Assembly (NCBI GenBank): GCA_009842205.1
Contig: VYFX01000079.1
Span: forward strand, 38,523 to 102,522
DNA length: 64,000 nt
Origin: Paracoccaceae bacterium
GTDB lineage: Bacteria; Pseudomonadota; Alphaproteobacteria; Rhodobacterales; Rhodobacteraceae
Direction: 5' to 3'
Shown here piece after piece: positions 1 through 8,207 of the stretch. A model generated the notes under the pieces. That model saw only the letters and a program-made list of their open reading frames with translations. It had not been told where the DNA came from and did not search any database. Every line of letters starts with the position of its first letter. Position 1 is the first letter of the stretch. The translations under genes were made by a program, and so were the position numbers.

Positions 1-582
1 CATCCACAGCAGGAATTCCTGCAGGTGGATACTACAAATATTCTGTTTATTTGTGGTGGTGCCTTTGCTGGTTTGGAGAAGGTAATTCAAAAACGTACCA
101 GACCATCAGCCCTCGGATTTGAAGTGGAAATTTCCGATCTGGAAACCAAGGGGTTGAGTGAACTTCTGGAGGATCTGGAGCCCGAGGATTTGATGAAATT
201 CGGCCTCATCCCTGAATTTGTCGGTAGGTTGCCAGTCGTTGCAACCTTGAATGAGCTCGATGAGGATGCCTTGGTCAGGGTACTTACAGAACCTAAGAAT
301 TCACTTATCAAGCAATTCAAAAAACTTTTTGATCTGGATGGCATCAAGTTGACTTTCACTGACGAGGCAATCAGGGCCATAGCCCGAAAGGCGACAGAAT
401 TGAAGACTGGTGCCAGGGGGCTGAGGTCCATCATTGAACAAATATTGCTGGATACCATGTTTGAATTGCCACTGGACGAAAGCGTGGTTGAAATTGTTGT
501 CAATGAGGAATGTGTCGTATCGAACACGGCACCAATGAAGTTCTATTCTGAAAGTAACCTTTCCAAGGTTGTGGGTTCCTGA
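1..582 (+). CDS. clpX: ClpX ATPase subunit of Clp protease, C-terminal part (5' end outside window)
   Basis: This is the last 193 codons of ClpX, the AAA+ unfoldase that feeds substrates to ClpP. The reading frame is open from base 1 ([14 protein letters not shown]), so the start lies upstream of the window. The GTG at 25 is an internal valine codon, not a start. Diagnostic segments are [12 protein letters not shown], the [13 protein letters not shown] stretch of the large AAA+ subdomain, and the sensor-2 motif GARGLRS near bases 405-425. The zinc-binding N domain and Walker motifs are not in the window. The next gene begins 2 bp after the stop. No lon gene follows, unlike in enterobacteria. 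Confidence 0.97.
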   Translation, partial: HPQQEFLQVDTTNILFICGGAFAGLEKVIQKRTRPSALGFEVEISDLETKGLSELLEDLEPEDLMKFGLIPEFVGRLPVVATLNELDEDALVRVLTEPKNSLIKQFKKLFDLDGIKLTFTDEAIRAIARKATELKTGARGLRSIIEQILLDTMFELPLDESVVEIVVNEECVVSNTAPMKFYSESNLSKVVGS

Positions 583-584
583 AT

Positions 585-971
585 ATGTCGGGATTGATTA
601 ACTTTGTTGTTCGCTTGCTGACCTGGTGGAATTCCCAGACCTTGGGAACCCAGATCTACACGTGGCACAAGGGGCAGAAGGTTGGTGAGGATCCCGAGGG
701 CAATGCCTTTTACCAGACGAAGGATGGCAAAAGAAGGTGGGTGGTTTATCGAGGCAATATAGAGGCCAGCAGGGTTTCGCCACAATGGCATGGTTGGTTG
801 CATCATACCTTTGAACATCCGCCAACCGAGGACCCGCTTCCTATGAATGAATGGGAAAAATCCCATATTGAAAACAAGACCGGTATGCCGGAAGCATATT
901 CTCCGCTTGGATCATTACGAGGAAAAAGGAAGGATTTGACCCGGGATTATATTCCCTGGAGTCCCGAATAA
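585..971 (+). CDS. NADH:ubiquinone oxidoreductase 17.2 kDa subunit-like protein (NDUFA12 family)
   Basis: The 128-residue protein resembles NDUFA12, an accessory subunit of respiratory complex I shared by mitochondria and alphaproteobacteria. Visible family features are GNAFYQTKDGKRRWVVYRG near residues 44-62, then PQWHGWLHHTFEHPP, and a C-terminal YIPWSPE. The protein has no transmembrane segment and would sit on the cytoplasmic side of the complex. It starts 2 bp after clpX and is followed 14 bp later by an MlaD-like gene. A sequence-divergent paralogue annotation is possible, but the motif set is characteristic. Confidence 0.92.
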   Translation: MSGLINFVVRLLTWWNSQTLGTQIYTWHKGQKVGEDPEGNAFYQTKDGKRRWVVYRGNIEASRVSPQWHGWLHHTFEHPPTEDPLPMNEWEKSHIENKTGMPEAYSPLGSLRGKRKDLTRDYIPWSPE

Positions 972-985
972 ATCAGGTAGAATTT

Positions 986-1429
986 ATGGCCGAAAACAAA
1001 TTGGAAGTAGTTGTTGGTGCAGCTGTCCTATTGATTGCCGGAATCTTTTTCTACCTTCTCCTGCTTGAAAACGACTCCTTTTCGGAAGAAGGGGGGTATG
1101 AGTTGGTGGCAGAATTCAATTCCGCACAAGGTGTTTCAGTCGGCACCGATGTCAAGCTGGCAGGAATAGCGGTAGGTTCGGTTACGGACATGACCATAAA
1201 TCCGGAGACGTACAAGGCAGATGTGAGATTGATAATCAGATCGGATCTGGACATACCTGTTGACAGTTTTCTTGCCGTGTCCTCCGAAGGATTGCTCGGG
1301 GGAAATTTTATTGAAATCCTCCCGGGCATTGATTTCGAGTATTTTCAACCTGGTGAAAAAGTGGTTCAAACCCAATCATCTGTTGATTTTATGAGCGTTA
1401 TGGCAGGTTTCGCAGATTCGCAAAACTGA
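986..1429 (+). CDS. mlaD: MlaD-like phospholipid transport protein (MCE domain)
   Basis: The protein has 147 residues. A single N-terminal transmembrane helix (about residues 9-27) is followed by one MCE domain (YELVAEFNSAQGVSVGTDVKLAGIAVGSV) and the glycine-rich SSEGLLGGNFIEI segment. MlaD is the periplasmic, inner-membrane-anchored substrate-binding ring of the Mla pathway, which maintains outer membrane lipid asymmetry. The mlaE/mlaF partners are not in this window, so the gene is separated from the rest of its system. It sits 14 bp after the NDUFA12-like gene and 2 bp before the DUF2155 gene. Confidence 0.88.
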   Translation: MAENKLEVVVGAAVLLIAGIFFYLLLLENDSFSEEGGYELVAEFNSAQGVSVGTDVKLAGIAVGSVTDMTINPETYKADVRLIIRSDLDIPVDSFLAVSSEGLLGGNFIEILPGIDFEYFQPGEKVVQTQSSVDFMSVMAGFADSQN

Positions 1430-1431
1430 AG

Positions 1432-1827
1432 ATGCGGCGTCTGGCATATATTTTCCTGACAGGTCTCCTGCTTCCAGGTATTGCCTTTTCTCAGGCAAGC
1501 CTCCAAGGTGATGGAGCCATATTGAGATCTCTTGATACCATAACCGGCAGGGTCATGGATCTGGCAATGGAAGTGGGGCAAAGCACCGAATTCAAGCACT
1601 TTGAAATTACCCTTGAGGAGTGCAGGTTTCTACCTGAAAACCCAGTAAAATTTTCCTATGCTTATGTCACCATCACAGATCAGAGAGATCAATCGGCTTT
1701 ATATTCCGCCTGGATGATTTCACACTCACCAGCCTTGTCGGCATTTGAACATCCACGTTTTGATTTCTGGTTAATCCGCTGTACCACACTAGTACCCGAA
1801 ACTTCCAATGGTATGGAAGAAAACTGA
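1432..1827 (+). CDS. DUF2155 family exported protein
   Basis: A 131-residue protein with an N-terminal signal peptide (about residues 1-20, ending near IAFSQA). The mature part matches the DUF2155 family, common in alphaproteobacteria and of unknown function: LDTITGRVMDLAMEVGQSTEF, LEECRFLPEN, and the FEHPRFDFWLIRC end. Two cysteines (in EECR and LIRC) could form a periplasmic disulphide. It starts 2 bp after mlaD. Its last 139 bp overlap the 3' end of aat on the opposite strand, so the two genes are convergent and interlocked. Confidence 0.87.
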   Translation: MRRLAYIFLTGLLLPGIAFSQASLQGDGAILRSLDTITGRVMDLAMEVGQSTEFKHFEITLEECRFLPENPVKFSYAYVTITDQRDQSALYSAWMISHSPALSAFEHPRFDFWLIRCTTLVPETSNGMEEN

Positions 1828-2399
1828 ACATTTGTCTTGAGACAGGCCTCACCAATCAAGCTCAGAAACTCGCTTTCCGAAATTTCCCTCCCACCCATTT
1901 TTGCCAGATGCAAACTAGGCATCTGGGCATCCAAAACCTCGAAGCCTGTACGATTCAGGTGGTCAACAAGATAAACGAGGGCGATCTTGGAAGCATCAGA
2001 TTTGACGAAGAACATGCTTTCACCAAAAAATACACCCCCTATGGTAACTCCGTAAAGCCCTCCGACAAGGTCATCGCCTTCCCATACTTCAAGAGAATGA
2101 ACAAGGTCAATTTTGCTCAGCTGGATATAAATGTGCTTTACTGCAGGATTGATCCATGTTGATTTTCGCTTGGAGCATTGGTCAATGACCAGATGAGCGT
2201 TCTTGTTTATGGTCAATTGAAATGGGTTTGACCTGATTTTTCGCCTTAACCTTTTTGAAACCCGCAAATCATCCAGTGGTATGATAAATCGTTCCTTTGA
2301 CCTTACCCATTTGAAGGAATATGGGTCATCTTCATCACCCATGATGAAATTACCCTGATGATAGTTCAATATGAATTGTTCGACAAACCCATCAGTCAT
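1689..2399 (-). CDS. aat: Leucyl/phenylalanyl-tRNA--protein transferase
   Basis: Aat adds Leu or Phe from aminoacyl-tRNA to N-terminal Arg or Lys, making N-degrons that the ClpS/ClpAP route destroys. Family motifs are QGNFIMG, STWINPAVKHIYIQL, HSLEVWEGDDLVGGLYGV, GGVFFGESMFF and LDAQMPSLHLAKMGG. The protein has 236 residues. The recognisable domain ends near residue 197, and the remaining tail (TSVVQRINQKSK and onward) has no visible family match. That tail is encoded antisense to the DUF2155 gene. The ATG at 2399 lies 19 bp after the accC stop. A possible AGGAG is rather far upstream (about 16 nt), so the exact start is slightly uncertain. Confidence 0.92.
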   Translation of the reverse strand: MTDGFVEQFILNYHQGNFIMGDEDDPYSFKWVRSKERFIIPLDDLRVSKRLRRKIRSNPFQLTINKNAHLVIDQCSKRKSTWINPAVKHIYIQLSKIDLVHSLEVWEGDDLVGGLYGVTIGGVFFGESMFFVKSDASKIALVYLVDHLNRTGFEVLDAQMPSLHLAKMGGREISESEFLSLIGEACLKTNVQFSSIPLEVSGTSVVQRINQKSKRGCSNADKAGECEIIQAEYKAD

Positions 2400-2418
2400 T
2401 TAATACTAATTGCAGCTC

Positions 2419-3789
2419 CTAATTGTTTTTCAACAAATCACCATTTTCCTTTAACCATTTCTCCAGCCAATGGATATCATATCTTGATTCCAGGAAATCC
2501 TTGTCTTCAAGAAGCAACTGGAAAAGAGGTGCGGTTGTGCTGATTGGGTGAACGATCAGTTCCTCCAAGGCCCGCTTCAATTTGGCGATAGCCAAGGTTC
2601 TGTTTTCACCATGTGATATCAATTTGCCAATCAGGCTGTCGTAGTTTGGTGGCACCGAATAACCGTTGTAAAGGAACGAGTCCATTCTGATACCCAAGCC
2701 CCCGGGTGAATGGTACAAGCCTACCTTGCCAGGACAGGGAATGAAATCAGGTACGGTTTCAGCATTAATTCTAACCTCGATGGAGTGTCCCCTGGCCTTG
2801 AGGTCTTCCTGCTTGATTTCCAAGGCGTTGCCAGAAGCAACCTTGATCTGTTCCTTGACCAGGTCAATGCCATATATTGCTTCTGTAACAGGATGTTCGA
2901 CCTGCAGACGGGTATTCATTTCAATAAAATAAAATTGTCCGCTATCATACAAAAACTCGATGGTTCCCACCCCCTTGTAACCCATCTCGGCAATTGCCTT
3001 GGAACAAATTTGACCTATTTCCATTCTGGTCTGGCTATCAAGAACTGGGCTGGGTGCTTCTTCAAGCAGTTTCTGGTGACGTCTTTGGATCGTACAATCC
3101 CGTTCCCCCAGGTGAACGGCATTTCCCTGACCATCACCCAGAACCTGGATTTCGATATGTCGGCCATGTGGGAGAAACTTTTCCAAATAAACTTCTTCAT
3201 TGCCAAAACTGGCACCAGCCTCCTGCTGGGCGGCATGATAGGCCAGTTCAAGATCATCTTCGGATCTGACCACCTTCATGCCTCGACCCCCACCACCGGC
3301 AGAAGCCTTTACAATGACCGGATATCCAATGTCACTGGCGACACTCCGGGCCATTTCAACGGTATTGATGCTCTCATTTGGCCCTGGCACACATGGAACA
3401 CCAAGACCCAGCATTGTTTCCTTGGCAGTAATCTTGTCTCCCATGAGTTTGATATGCTTGGAGGAAGGACCAATGAAGGTGATATCATGGTCTTCCAACT
3501 GTTCGACGAATTCGGAATTTTCAGACAGAAAACCATAGCCCGGATGTACGGCATGTGAACCGGTAATTTCGCAAGCTGAGATAATGGCGGAGATCGACAA
3601 GTAGCTTTCCTTGTTATCCGGGGACCTGGGTTTGCCTATGCATACGGCTTCATCGGCCATCCGGACATGCATGGCGTCCTGATCAACAGTTGTGTGGACA
3701 GCTACGGTAGCAATCCCCATCTCCTTGCAAGTCCTGATTATTCTAAGGGATATTTCGCCACGGTTGGCAATGAGTATTTTTGAAATCAT
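2419..3789 (-). CDS. accC: Acetyl-CoA carboxylase, biotin carboxylase subunit
   Basis: AccC carboxylates biotin on AccB with ATP and bicarbonate, the first half-reaction of malonyl-CoA synthesis. It is 456 residues, the usual length. Motifs are the N-terminal KILIANRGEISLRIIRT, the ATP-grasp glycine loop SAGGGGRGMK, ERDCTIQRRHQKLLEEAPSP, and FIEMNTRLQVEHPVTE with catalytic residues near residues 280-300. It lies 53 bp downstream of accB and upstream of aat in a minus-strand operon. Confidence 0.98.
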   Translation of the reverse strand: MISKILIANRGEISLRIIRTCKEMGIATVAVHTTVDQDAMHVRMADEAVCIGKPRSPDNKESYLSISAIISACEITGSHAVHPGYGFLSENSEFVEQLEDHDITFIGPSSKHIKLMGDKITAKETMLGLGVPCVPGPNESINTVEMARSVASDIGYPVIVKASAGGGGRGMKVVRSEDDLELAYHAAQQEAGASFGNEEVYLEKFLPHGRHIEIQVLGDGQGNAVHLGERDCTIQRRHQKLLEEAPSPVLDSQTRMEIGQICSKAIAEMGYKGVGTIEFLYDSGQFYFIEMNTRLQVEHPVTEAIYGIDLVKEQIKVASGNALEIKQEDLKARGHSIEVRINAETVPDFIPCPGKVGLYHSPGGLGIRMDSFLYNGYSVPPNYDSLIGKLISHGENRTLAIAKLKRALEELIVHPISTTAPLFQLLLEDKDFLESRYDIHWLEKWLKENGDLLKNN

Positions 3790-3842
3790 TTTGTTAAAGT
3801 TCGTTTAGCTTGACGGGAGATTCAATTGTCAATGGATTGACA

Positions 3843-4313
3843 TCAATCGATAATCATCAGTTCAGAACCGAACTGCACCGGTTCCCCATCATCAACCATG
3901 ACTTTTCGGACAGTACCTGCATGGGGTGCACCAATGAAATTCATAGTCTTCATCGCCTCGATAATAAGAATTGTATCACCTTCCTTGACACTTTGACCTA
4001 TCTGGACAAAGGGAGTCGGAGCCTCGGGACTTTGCTTGAGATAAACGGTTCCAACCATCTCTGATGAAACCAATCCGCTTTTTTCGGATTGGGTTTCATC
4101 CAATTGGGGCGTGGGGTTATGTACTTCGGGGCTAGGAGCAGGGAGTGGTGCAATGTTGGGAACCTGGTATCCACTAGAATAATGTGCCATCCTCAATTTA
4201 ATTAGGGATGTATCCCCTTCCTTGAATTCCACCTCAAATTCTCCAAGTTCCTTTTCCTTGAACAAATCCATGAGTTTGGAAATCAATTCCAATTTCGAGT
4301 CTTGCTTGGCCAC
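3843..4313 (-). CDS. accB: Biotin carboxyl carrier protein of acetyl-CoA carboxylase
   Basis: The 156-residue carrier has a proline-rich linker (about residues 50-75, PNIAPLPAPSPEVHNPTP) and a C-terminal biotinyl domain. The biotinylated lysine is in EAMKTMN. It passes carboxybiotin between AccC and the transcarboxylase AccA/AccD, which are not in this window. The GTG start at 4313 is supported by GGAGG about 5 nt upstream. It is 32 bp downstream of a DsbA-like gene and upstream of accC. Confidence 0.97.
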   Translation of the reverse strand: MAKQDSKLELISKLMDLFKEKELGEFEVEFKEGDTSLIKLRMAHYSSGYQVPNIAPLPAPSPEVHNPTPQLDETQSEKSGLVSSEMVGTVYLKQSPEAPTPFVQIGQSVKEGDTILIIEAMKTMNFIGAPHAGTVRKVMVDDGEPVQFGSELMIID

Positions 4314-4345
4314 CTAAACCTCCAAAAATTTACTTGTTATATTTA

Positions 4346-5161
4346 CTAGTTTGTTGCTGTTTTCAATTGATCCAACTCAAATTGGAATTCTTCAAGAGTC
4401 AGAAAACCCCTGATGACCTCTCCACCCAATATAAATGTTGGAGTTGCATTGATTTCCAACGCCTGGGCCAGCTGATAATTGGTATTCAAAACATCCTGAA
4501 CCGAGGAATCAACCATCTTATCCGTCAAAGTCTGCAAATCCAAAGAGGCTATTTCCGCGACTTCGGAAATGATCTTCTCATTGACGGGCCCCTCAAGAGA
4601 CAAGAGAAGATCATGAATCATCTCATATTGTTCGGGACCGGCGAGTTGAAATACGGCTATGGCAAGCCTGGATGAAATATCCGATTGTTCACCTAGAATT
4701 GGAAATTCCCTGATGACCAGACGCAGGTCGGGATTAGTTTCAATGAGATATTTAATAACCTGTTGGGCACGACGACAATAACCACATCGATAATCAACGA
4801 ATTCTACCAGATTAAGCTCTCCTTCAGGATTACCGCCCACCCAGGAATTCGGGTCATGGAATATTTCGTCCGCATAGAATTCAATAAATTCCCTATCCAT
4901 TTCGAGACTTGCCTCATTTTCCTGTTCTTCCAACCTTTCAATAACATCAAGCAATATTTCGGAGTTATTCAATAAATACTCTTTTACCAATTCCCCAAAT
5001 ATTGCCTTTTCGTCAGAACTGAGATTTTCCAGGTCAAAGGCATTGATAGGTGATGCCATGAACAAAAGAAGAAACCCGATACCAAGTACCCGTCTCACCA
5101 GTCCGGTTAGTTCAATAATTAATAGATAAATATGACAAAACATGCTGAATGCGTTTCTCAT
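4346..5161 (-). CDS. DsbA-family periplasmic thiol:disulphide oxidoreductase
   Basis: A 271-residue thioredoxin-fold protein with a hydrophobic N-terminal export signal (about residues 15-42, ending SPINAFDLE). A helical stretch follows, then the catalytic motif YRCGYCRRAQ (CxxC) at about residues 123-130. The cis-proline loop is NATPTFILGG. The N-terminal extension before the thioredoxin fold resembles the oligomerising region of the BdbD/ScsC/DsbG-like group. The start at 5161 is chosen because AAGGAG sits about 10 nt upstream; a GTG at 5098 would give a shorter signal. It heads the operon with accB-accC-aat. Its redox partner may be the DsbB encoded at 30197-30673. Confidence 0.85.
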   Translation of the reverse strand: MRNAFSMFCHIYLLIIELTGLVRRVLGIGFLLLFMASPINAFDLENLSSDEKAIFGELVKEYLLNNSEILLDVIERLEEQENEASLEMDREFIEFYADEIFHDPNSWVGGNPEGELNLVEFVDYRCGYCRRAQQVIKYLIETNPDLRLVIREFPILGEQSDISSRLAIAVFQLAGPEQYEMIHDLLLSLEGPVNEKIISEVAEIASLDLQTLTDKMVDSSVQDVLNTNYQLAQALEINATPTFILGGEVIRGFLTLEEFQFELDQLKTATN

Positions 5162-5193
5162 GATATTGATACTCCTTGTGTTATTGGGACAAG

Positions 5194-5240
5194 TTTGAAG
5201 TTCTAAGATTCATTATTTTCAAGTTCCATGAAACTTCAAA
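5194..5240. repeat. Inverted repeat downstream of rne
   Basis: TTTGAAGTT (5194-5202) and its reverse complement AACTTCAAA (5232-5240) frame an AT-rich spacer in the gap between rne and the dsbA-like gene. A second, shorter pairing AAGTT/AACTT (5221-5225 with 5232-5236) competes with it. On the minus strand this lies just after the rne stop, so it could form the 3' end of rne mRNA. No T-run follows, so it is not a classical terminator. Confidence 0.3.
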
Positions 5241-5267
5241 GCAATTTTTTACCTGTAATCATTTGGA

Positions 5268-7706
5268 TTATTCCAGGTCTGACGGAGAATAAAATCTCAA
5301 ATTTTTTCTAATATCCCAGTCAGTTTCATCCTCTGGAGCAATTTGGTGTATTGTGCTTTCAAATTCGTTGTTACCGTGAGATTGCGTTGAATCCTGATCC
5401 TGAGAAGCCTTTTTGGAAACTGGTTTCTTTTTTGGCTTGGATTTTCTTTGCTTGATGGTTTCCTTGCCAGCTTTCGCAACCTTGGGTTCCGATTTTTCGG
5501 GAGTATCCGCCTGTATCGATTCCTTCTTTTGATCTTCAGCAGGGGCAGCTGATTCATTTACTGTTACTTCCTTCTCGATTTCTTTTTCGGGAGTGTACTG
5601 TTTTGCCTTGGTCCTTGCTCTTTTTCTTTTTACAGGCTTGCTTGATTTCTCCTCCTTGGCTATTTTTTCAACAGCTGAACCACCATCGCCTTGTTCCGAT
5701 TCTACTAACAAGGCACTTTCACTCTCCTGAGAGGTATTGTTGACGGAAAGATCATCTTCTGGTTTTGAAGTGGCCCGTTTTTGCCTGGTTGCAGACAAAT
5801 CGGTAGGAATTTGATCAATGACTGCGTTTGAGGAATTATTACCCTTCTTGTTGTTATTTTCATCGGAAATTTTGGTATTGCCATTATATGATCTTGCCTC
5901 CGAACCGGTCTTGGACGAATTTCTGGTTGTTTTCTTAGATGACCAGGTTGGTTTGGGGGTATTGTGGTTGTTTTGCGAATATTTTTGTGGATATCTGAAA
6001 ATTTCCTTGTTTCTGTCAGCACTGTACAAAATAAAACTGTACTCTTGGGAGAACAGATTATCGGTTGTTTCGAATCGAATCCGACATCCGTGAACATCCT
6101 CCAACCTGGAAATCTCTCTTCGCATTTCATTGAGAAAATAATTCTCAAGTGGAGCTGAAACGGATACCTGTACATTTCCCGGTCTCTTGAGTGAACATTC
6201 TGCCTCTATATGCCGGAGAATGATTACAGCAAGGGTTTCGTCCAGTATTACCCGGCCGGTTCCGCTACAGGCCGGGCAAACCTTGGTTGTATTGGTAGCC
6301 AGATTTTCACCAGCCCTCTGCCGCGTCATTTCCAATAAGCCCAATTTGGAAATATACCCGCAGTTGATCCAGGCCTGATCCCTTCGCAGGGCAGTACGCA
6401 GGGCAGTTTCAACCTCTTTGCGATGGGGTTGGTATTCCATGTCTATGAAATCAATTACAATGATACCTGCCAAATCCCGCAACCGTAATTGCCTGGCAAT
6501 TTCCTTGGCTGCTTCAATGTTGGTTCTGAGTGCAGTTTCGGAAAGGGTTTTTCCCTGGTTTGATTTGGCCGAGTTGACATCAATTGATACCAGGGCTTCG
6601 GTTGGCTGAATTACCAGGTGACCACCTGAAGCCAATTCTACCCGCGGATTATGAAGATTCCTGAGATCTTCATGAACCCCATGTAGAACAAACAAGGGTT
6701 TCAAACTGTTATGCTTGATGATCTTGCCGGATTCATGTGGAACCAGTGAGTTGACAACCTCGACGGTGCGCTCGTATCCCCTGTCCCCGGCAACAATAAT
6801 TTCATCAATTGAATCACGGAAGTAATCCCTGATGGTCATTTCAATCAAGTCACTTGCTGGTTTCAAAAGTGCCGGAGCCTTGGAACCCCTGGCCTTTTCA
6901 AGAATATCCTTCCAGGTATTAACCTGACGGCTGATATCAGCTTCAATGACCTCCCCGGGGGGAATTGCATTGATGGTTCTCATTATCAGGCCAGCCCCCT
7001 GTGGGAAATTGAAGTTATTGAAGATTGTTCTCAAATGCTGGCTTGTTTCCGCCGAATTGATCTTGCTGCTGATTGAAAATCCCTTATCACTGTTTGGAAG
7101 CAGTACACAGTATCTGCTTGGTAAACTAATGTAAGTGGTTAAGGTTGCCCCCTTGGCATTCAGTTCATCCCTGGATACCTGAACAAGTACCACCTGCCCT
7201 TTGGTTATGACATCCTGTATCAGAAGGTCCTTGGGGATTTTTCGTGAAGCCCTTCTGTTGTATTTGTTTTTGCCCTTGATCCCATTGCCATTTAAATGCC
7301 TTTGATTATCTGGGGTACCCTGCAAATTCATGGTACGGATAATGATACCAAAATCGTTCGTGTAATCTTCAAACTCCCCGAGAAAGTTTGAGTTTTCTGT
7401 ATTGGCCCCATCTTTCAGGGCTTCTTCTGGGTCGGCAGGTTCAGAATCCAGGCTATTGATATCAATATTGTAATAATCAGGATGGATGGCCCGAAACGGT
7501 AAAAAACCGTGCTTGTCCGTACCGATGTTTACGAAGGCAGCCTGAATTGAAGGTTCGATTTTATCAATTCTGGCAAGATAAATATTCCCTGCCAGTCGAT
7601 TGGAGGTCTTGGCTTCCCTTTTGAATTCCTGTACCTTACCTCCTTCAAGTACTAATATCCGGGTTTCATCTCCTCCGGCGGTATCAATAAGTATTGAAGA
7701 ATGCAT
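5268..7706 (-). CDS. rne: Ribonuclease E
   Basis: RNase E is the endonuclease that starts most mRNA decay and processes rRNA and tRNA precursors. The start is placed at the ATG at 7706 (MHSSILIDTAGGDETR), where the family begins. An in-frame extension to 7820 has no homology-like character. The S1 domain is split by a charged insertion of about 100 residues. The catalytic core shows SIDVNSAKSNQGK and IIVIDFIDM (the metal-binding aspartates), and the zinc-link is CPACSGTG. The C-terminal third is low-complexity, rich in Lys, Glu, Ser and Pro, as expected for the disordered degradosome scaffold and RNA-binding region. The protein has 812 residues. Confidence 0.96.
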   Translation of the reverse strand: MHSSILIDTAGGDETRILVLEGGKVQEFKREAKTSNRLAGNIYLARIDKIEPSIQAAFVNIGTDKHGFLPFRAIHPDYYNIDINSLDSEPADPEEALKDGANTENSNFLGEFEDYTNDFGIIIRTMNLQGTPDNQRHLNGNGIKGKNKYNRRASRKIPKDLLIQDVITKGQVVLVQVSRDELNAKGATLTTYISLPSRYCVLLPNSDKGFSISSKINSAETSQHLRTIFNNFNFPQGAGLIMRTINAIPPGEVIEADISRQVNTWKDILEKARGSKAPALLKPASDLIEMTIRDYFRDSIDEIIVAGDRGYERTVEVVNSLVPHESGKIIKHNSLKPLFVLHGVHEDLRNLHNPRVELASGGHLVIQPTEALVSIDVNSAKSNQGKTLSETALRTNIEAAKEIARQLRLRDLAGIIVIDFIDMEYQPHRKEVETALRTALRRDQAWINCGYISKLGLLEMTRQRAGENLATNTTKVCPACSGTGRVILDETLAVIILRHIEAECSLKRPGNVQVSVSAPLENYFLNEMRREISRLEDVHGCRIRFETTDNLFSQEYSFILYSADRNKEIFRYPQKYSQNNHNTPKPTWSSKKTTRNSSKTGSEARSYNGNTKISDENNNKKGNNSSNAVIDQIPTDLSATRQKRATSKPEDDLSVNNTSQESESALLVESEQGDGGSAVEKIAKEEKSSKPVKRKRARTKAKQYTPEKEIEKEVTVNESAAPAEDQKKESIQADTPEKSEPKVAKAGKETIKQRKSKPKKKPVSKKASQDQDSTQSHGNNEFESTIHQIAPEDETDWDIRKNLRFYSPSDLE

Positions 7707-8207
7707 ATTTTTCTCTTTAAAATCAGTGCACATTCCCATCCAAGCTTGAATAGCTGGGTAGTGCCAAAATTGGTTTGTTGAATTTTCATTCGTTTGTATT
7801 TTTCCGTAATCCGCGGCCACGACTCATTAGGCGGAGCATAGATGGTTGACGTTTTGCAAGTCTTCATTTCACTATGTATTTCGTAAATCACCAGAAATCT
7901 GTTTGCCGTTTATCGGACCAAAATAAAAATCTTGGGTAAGTTATAATTTTAATTGTGAACAGACATGTTTTGCCATTGTGACAACAAGGATGATTTTATC
8001 TACACATCCATTCTGCTACCCGAATTATTATTTTTTGAAAGAGTAGCGCCTATTGGTTAACTACTGATACACAACCCAAAGTCAACAAAATATCAAAAAA
8101 ATTTGTTCAAATATAATTTATCTGTCAGAAAATGAACAAACCCAAGAATTAATTACTATTTAAATAGATATCAATGCTTATTGGAACGATTATCCCTACA
8201 ACAAGTC
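7707..8207. other. AT-rich divergent intergenic region between rne and mrcA
   Basis: About 500 bp separating the divergent rne and PBP1A genes. It must hold promoters and 5' UTRs for both. I see AT-rich sequence with several -10-like hexamers, for example TATAAT at 8112-8117, but no convincing paired -35 box. There is no long inverted repeat and no supported small gene. The amidase gene that often sits between rne and the PBP1A gene in alphaproteobacteria is absent here. Confidence 0.5.

Noticed and set aside
7707..7820. In-frame N-terminal extension of RNase E
   Set aside because: The family begins at MHSSILID. The extra 38 codons have no family character, and the internal ATG at 7706 is the better start.
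8103..8116. A 14-mer TTGTTCAAATATAA occurring here and again at 47247-47260
   Set aside because: Both copies are in AT-rich leaders where such matches arise by chance. There are only two copies and no consistent distance to a start codon.
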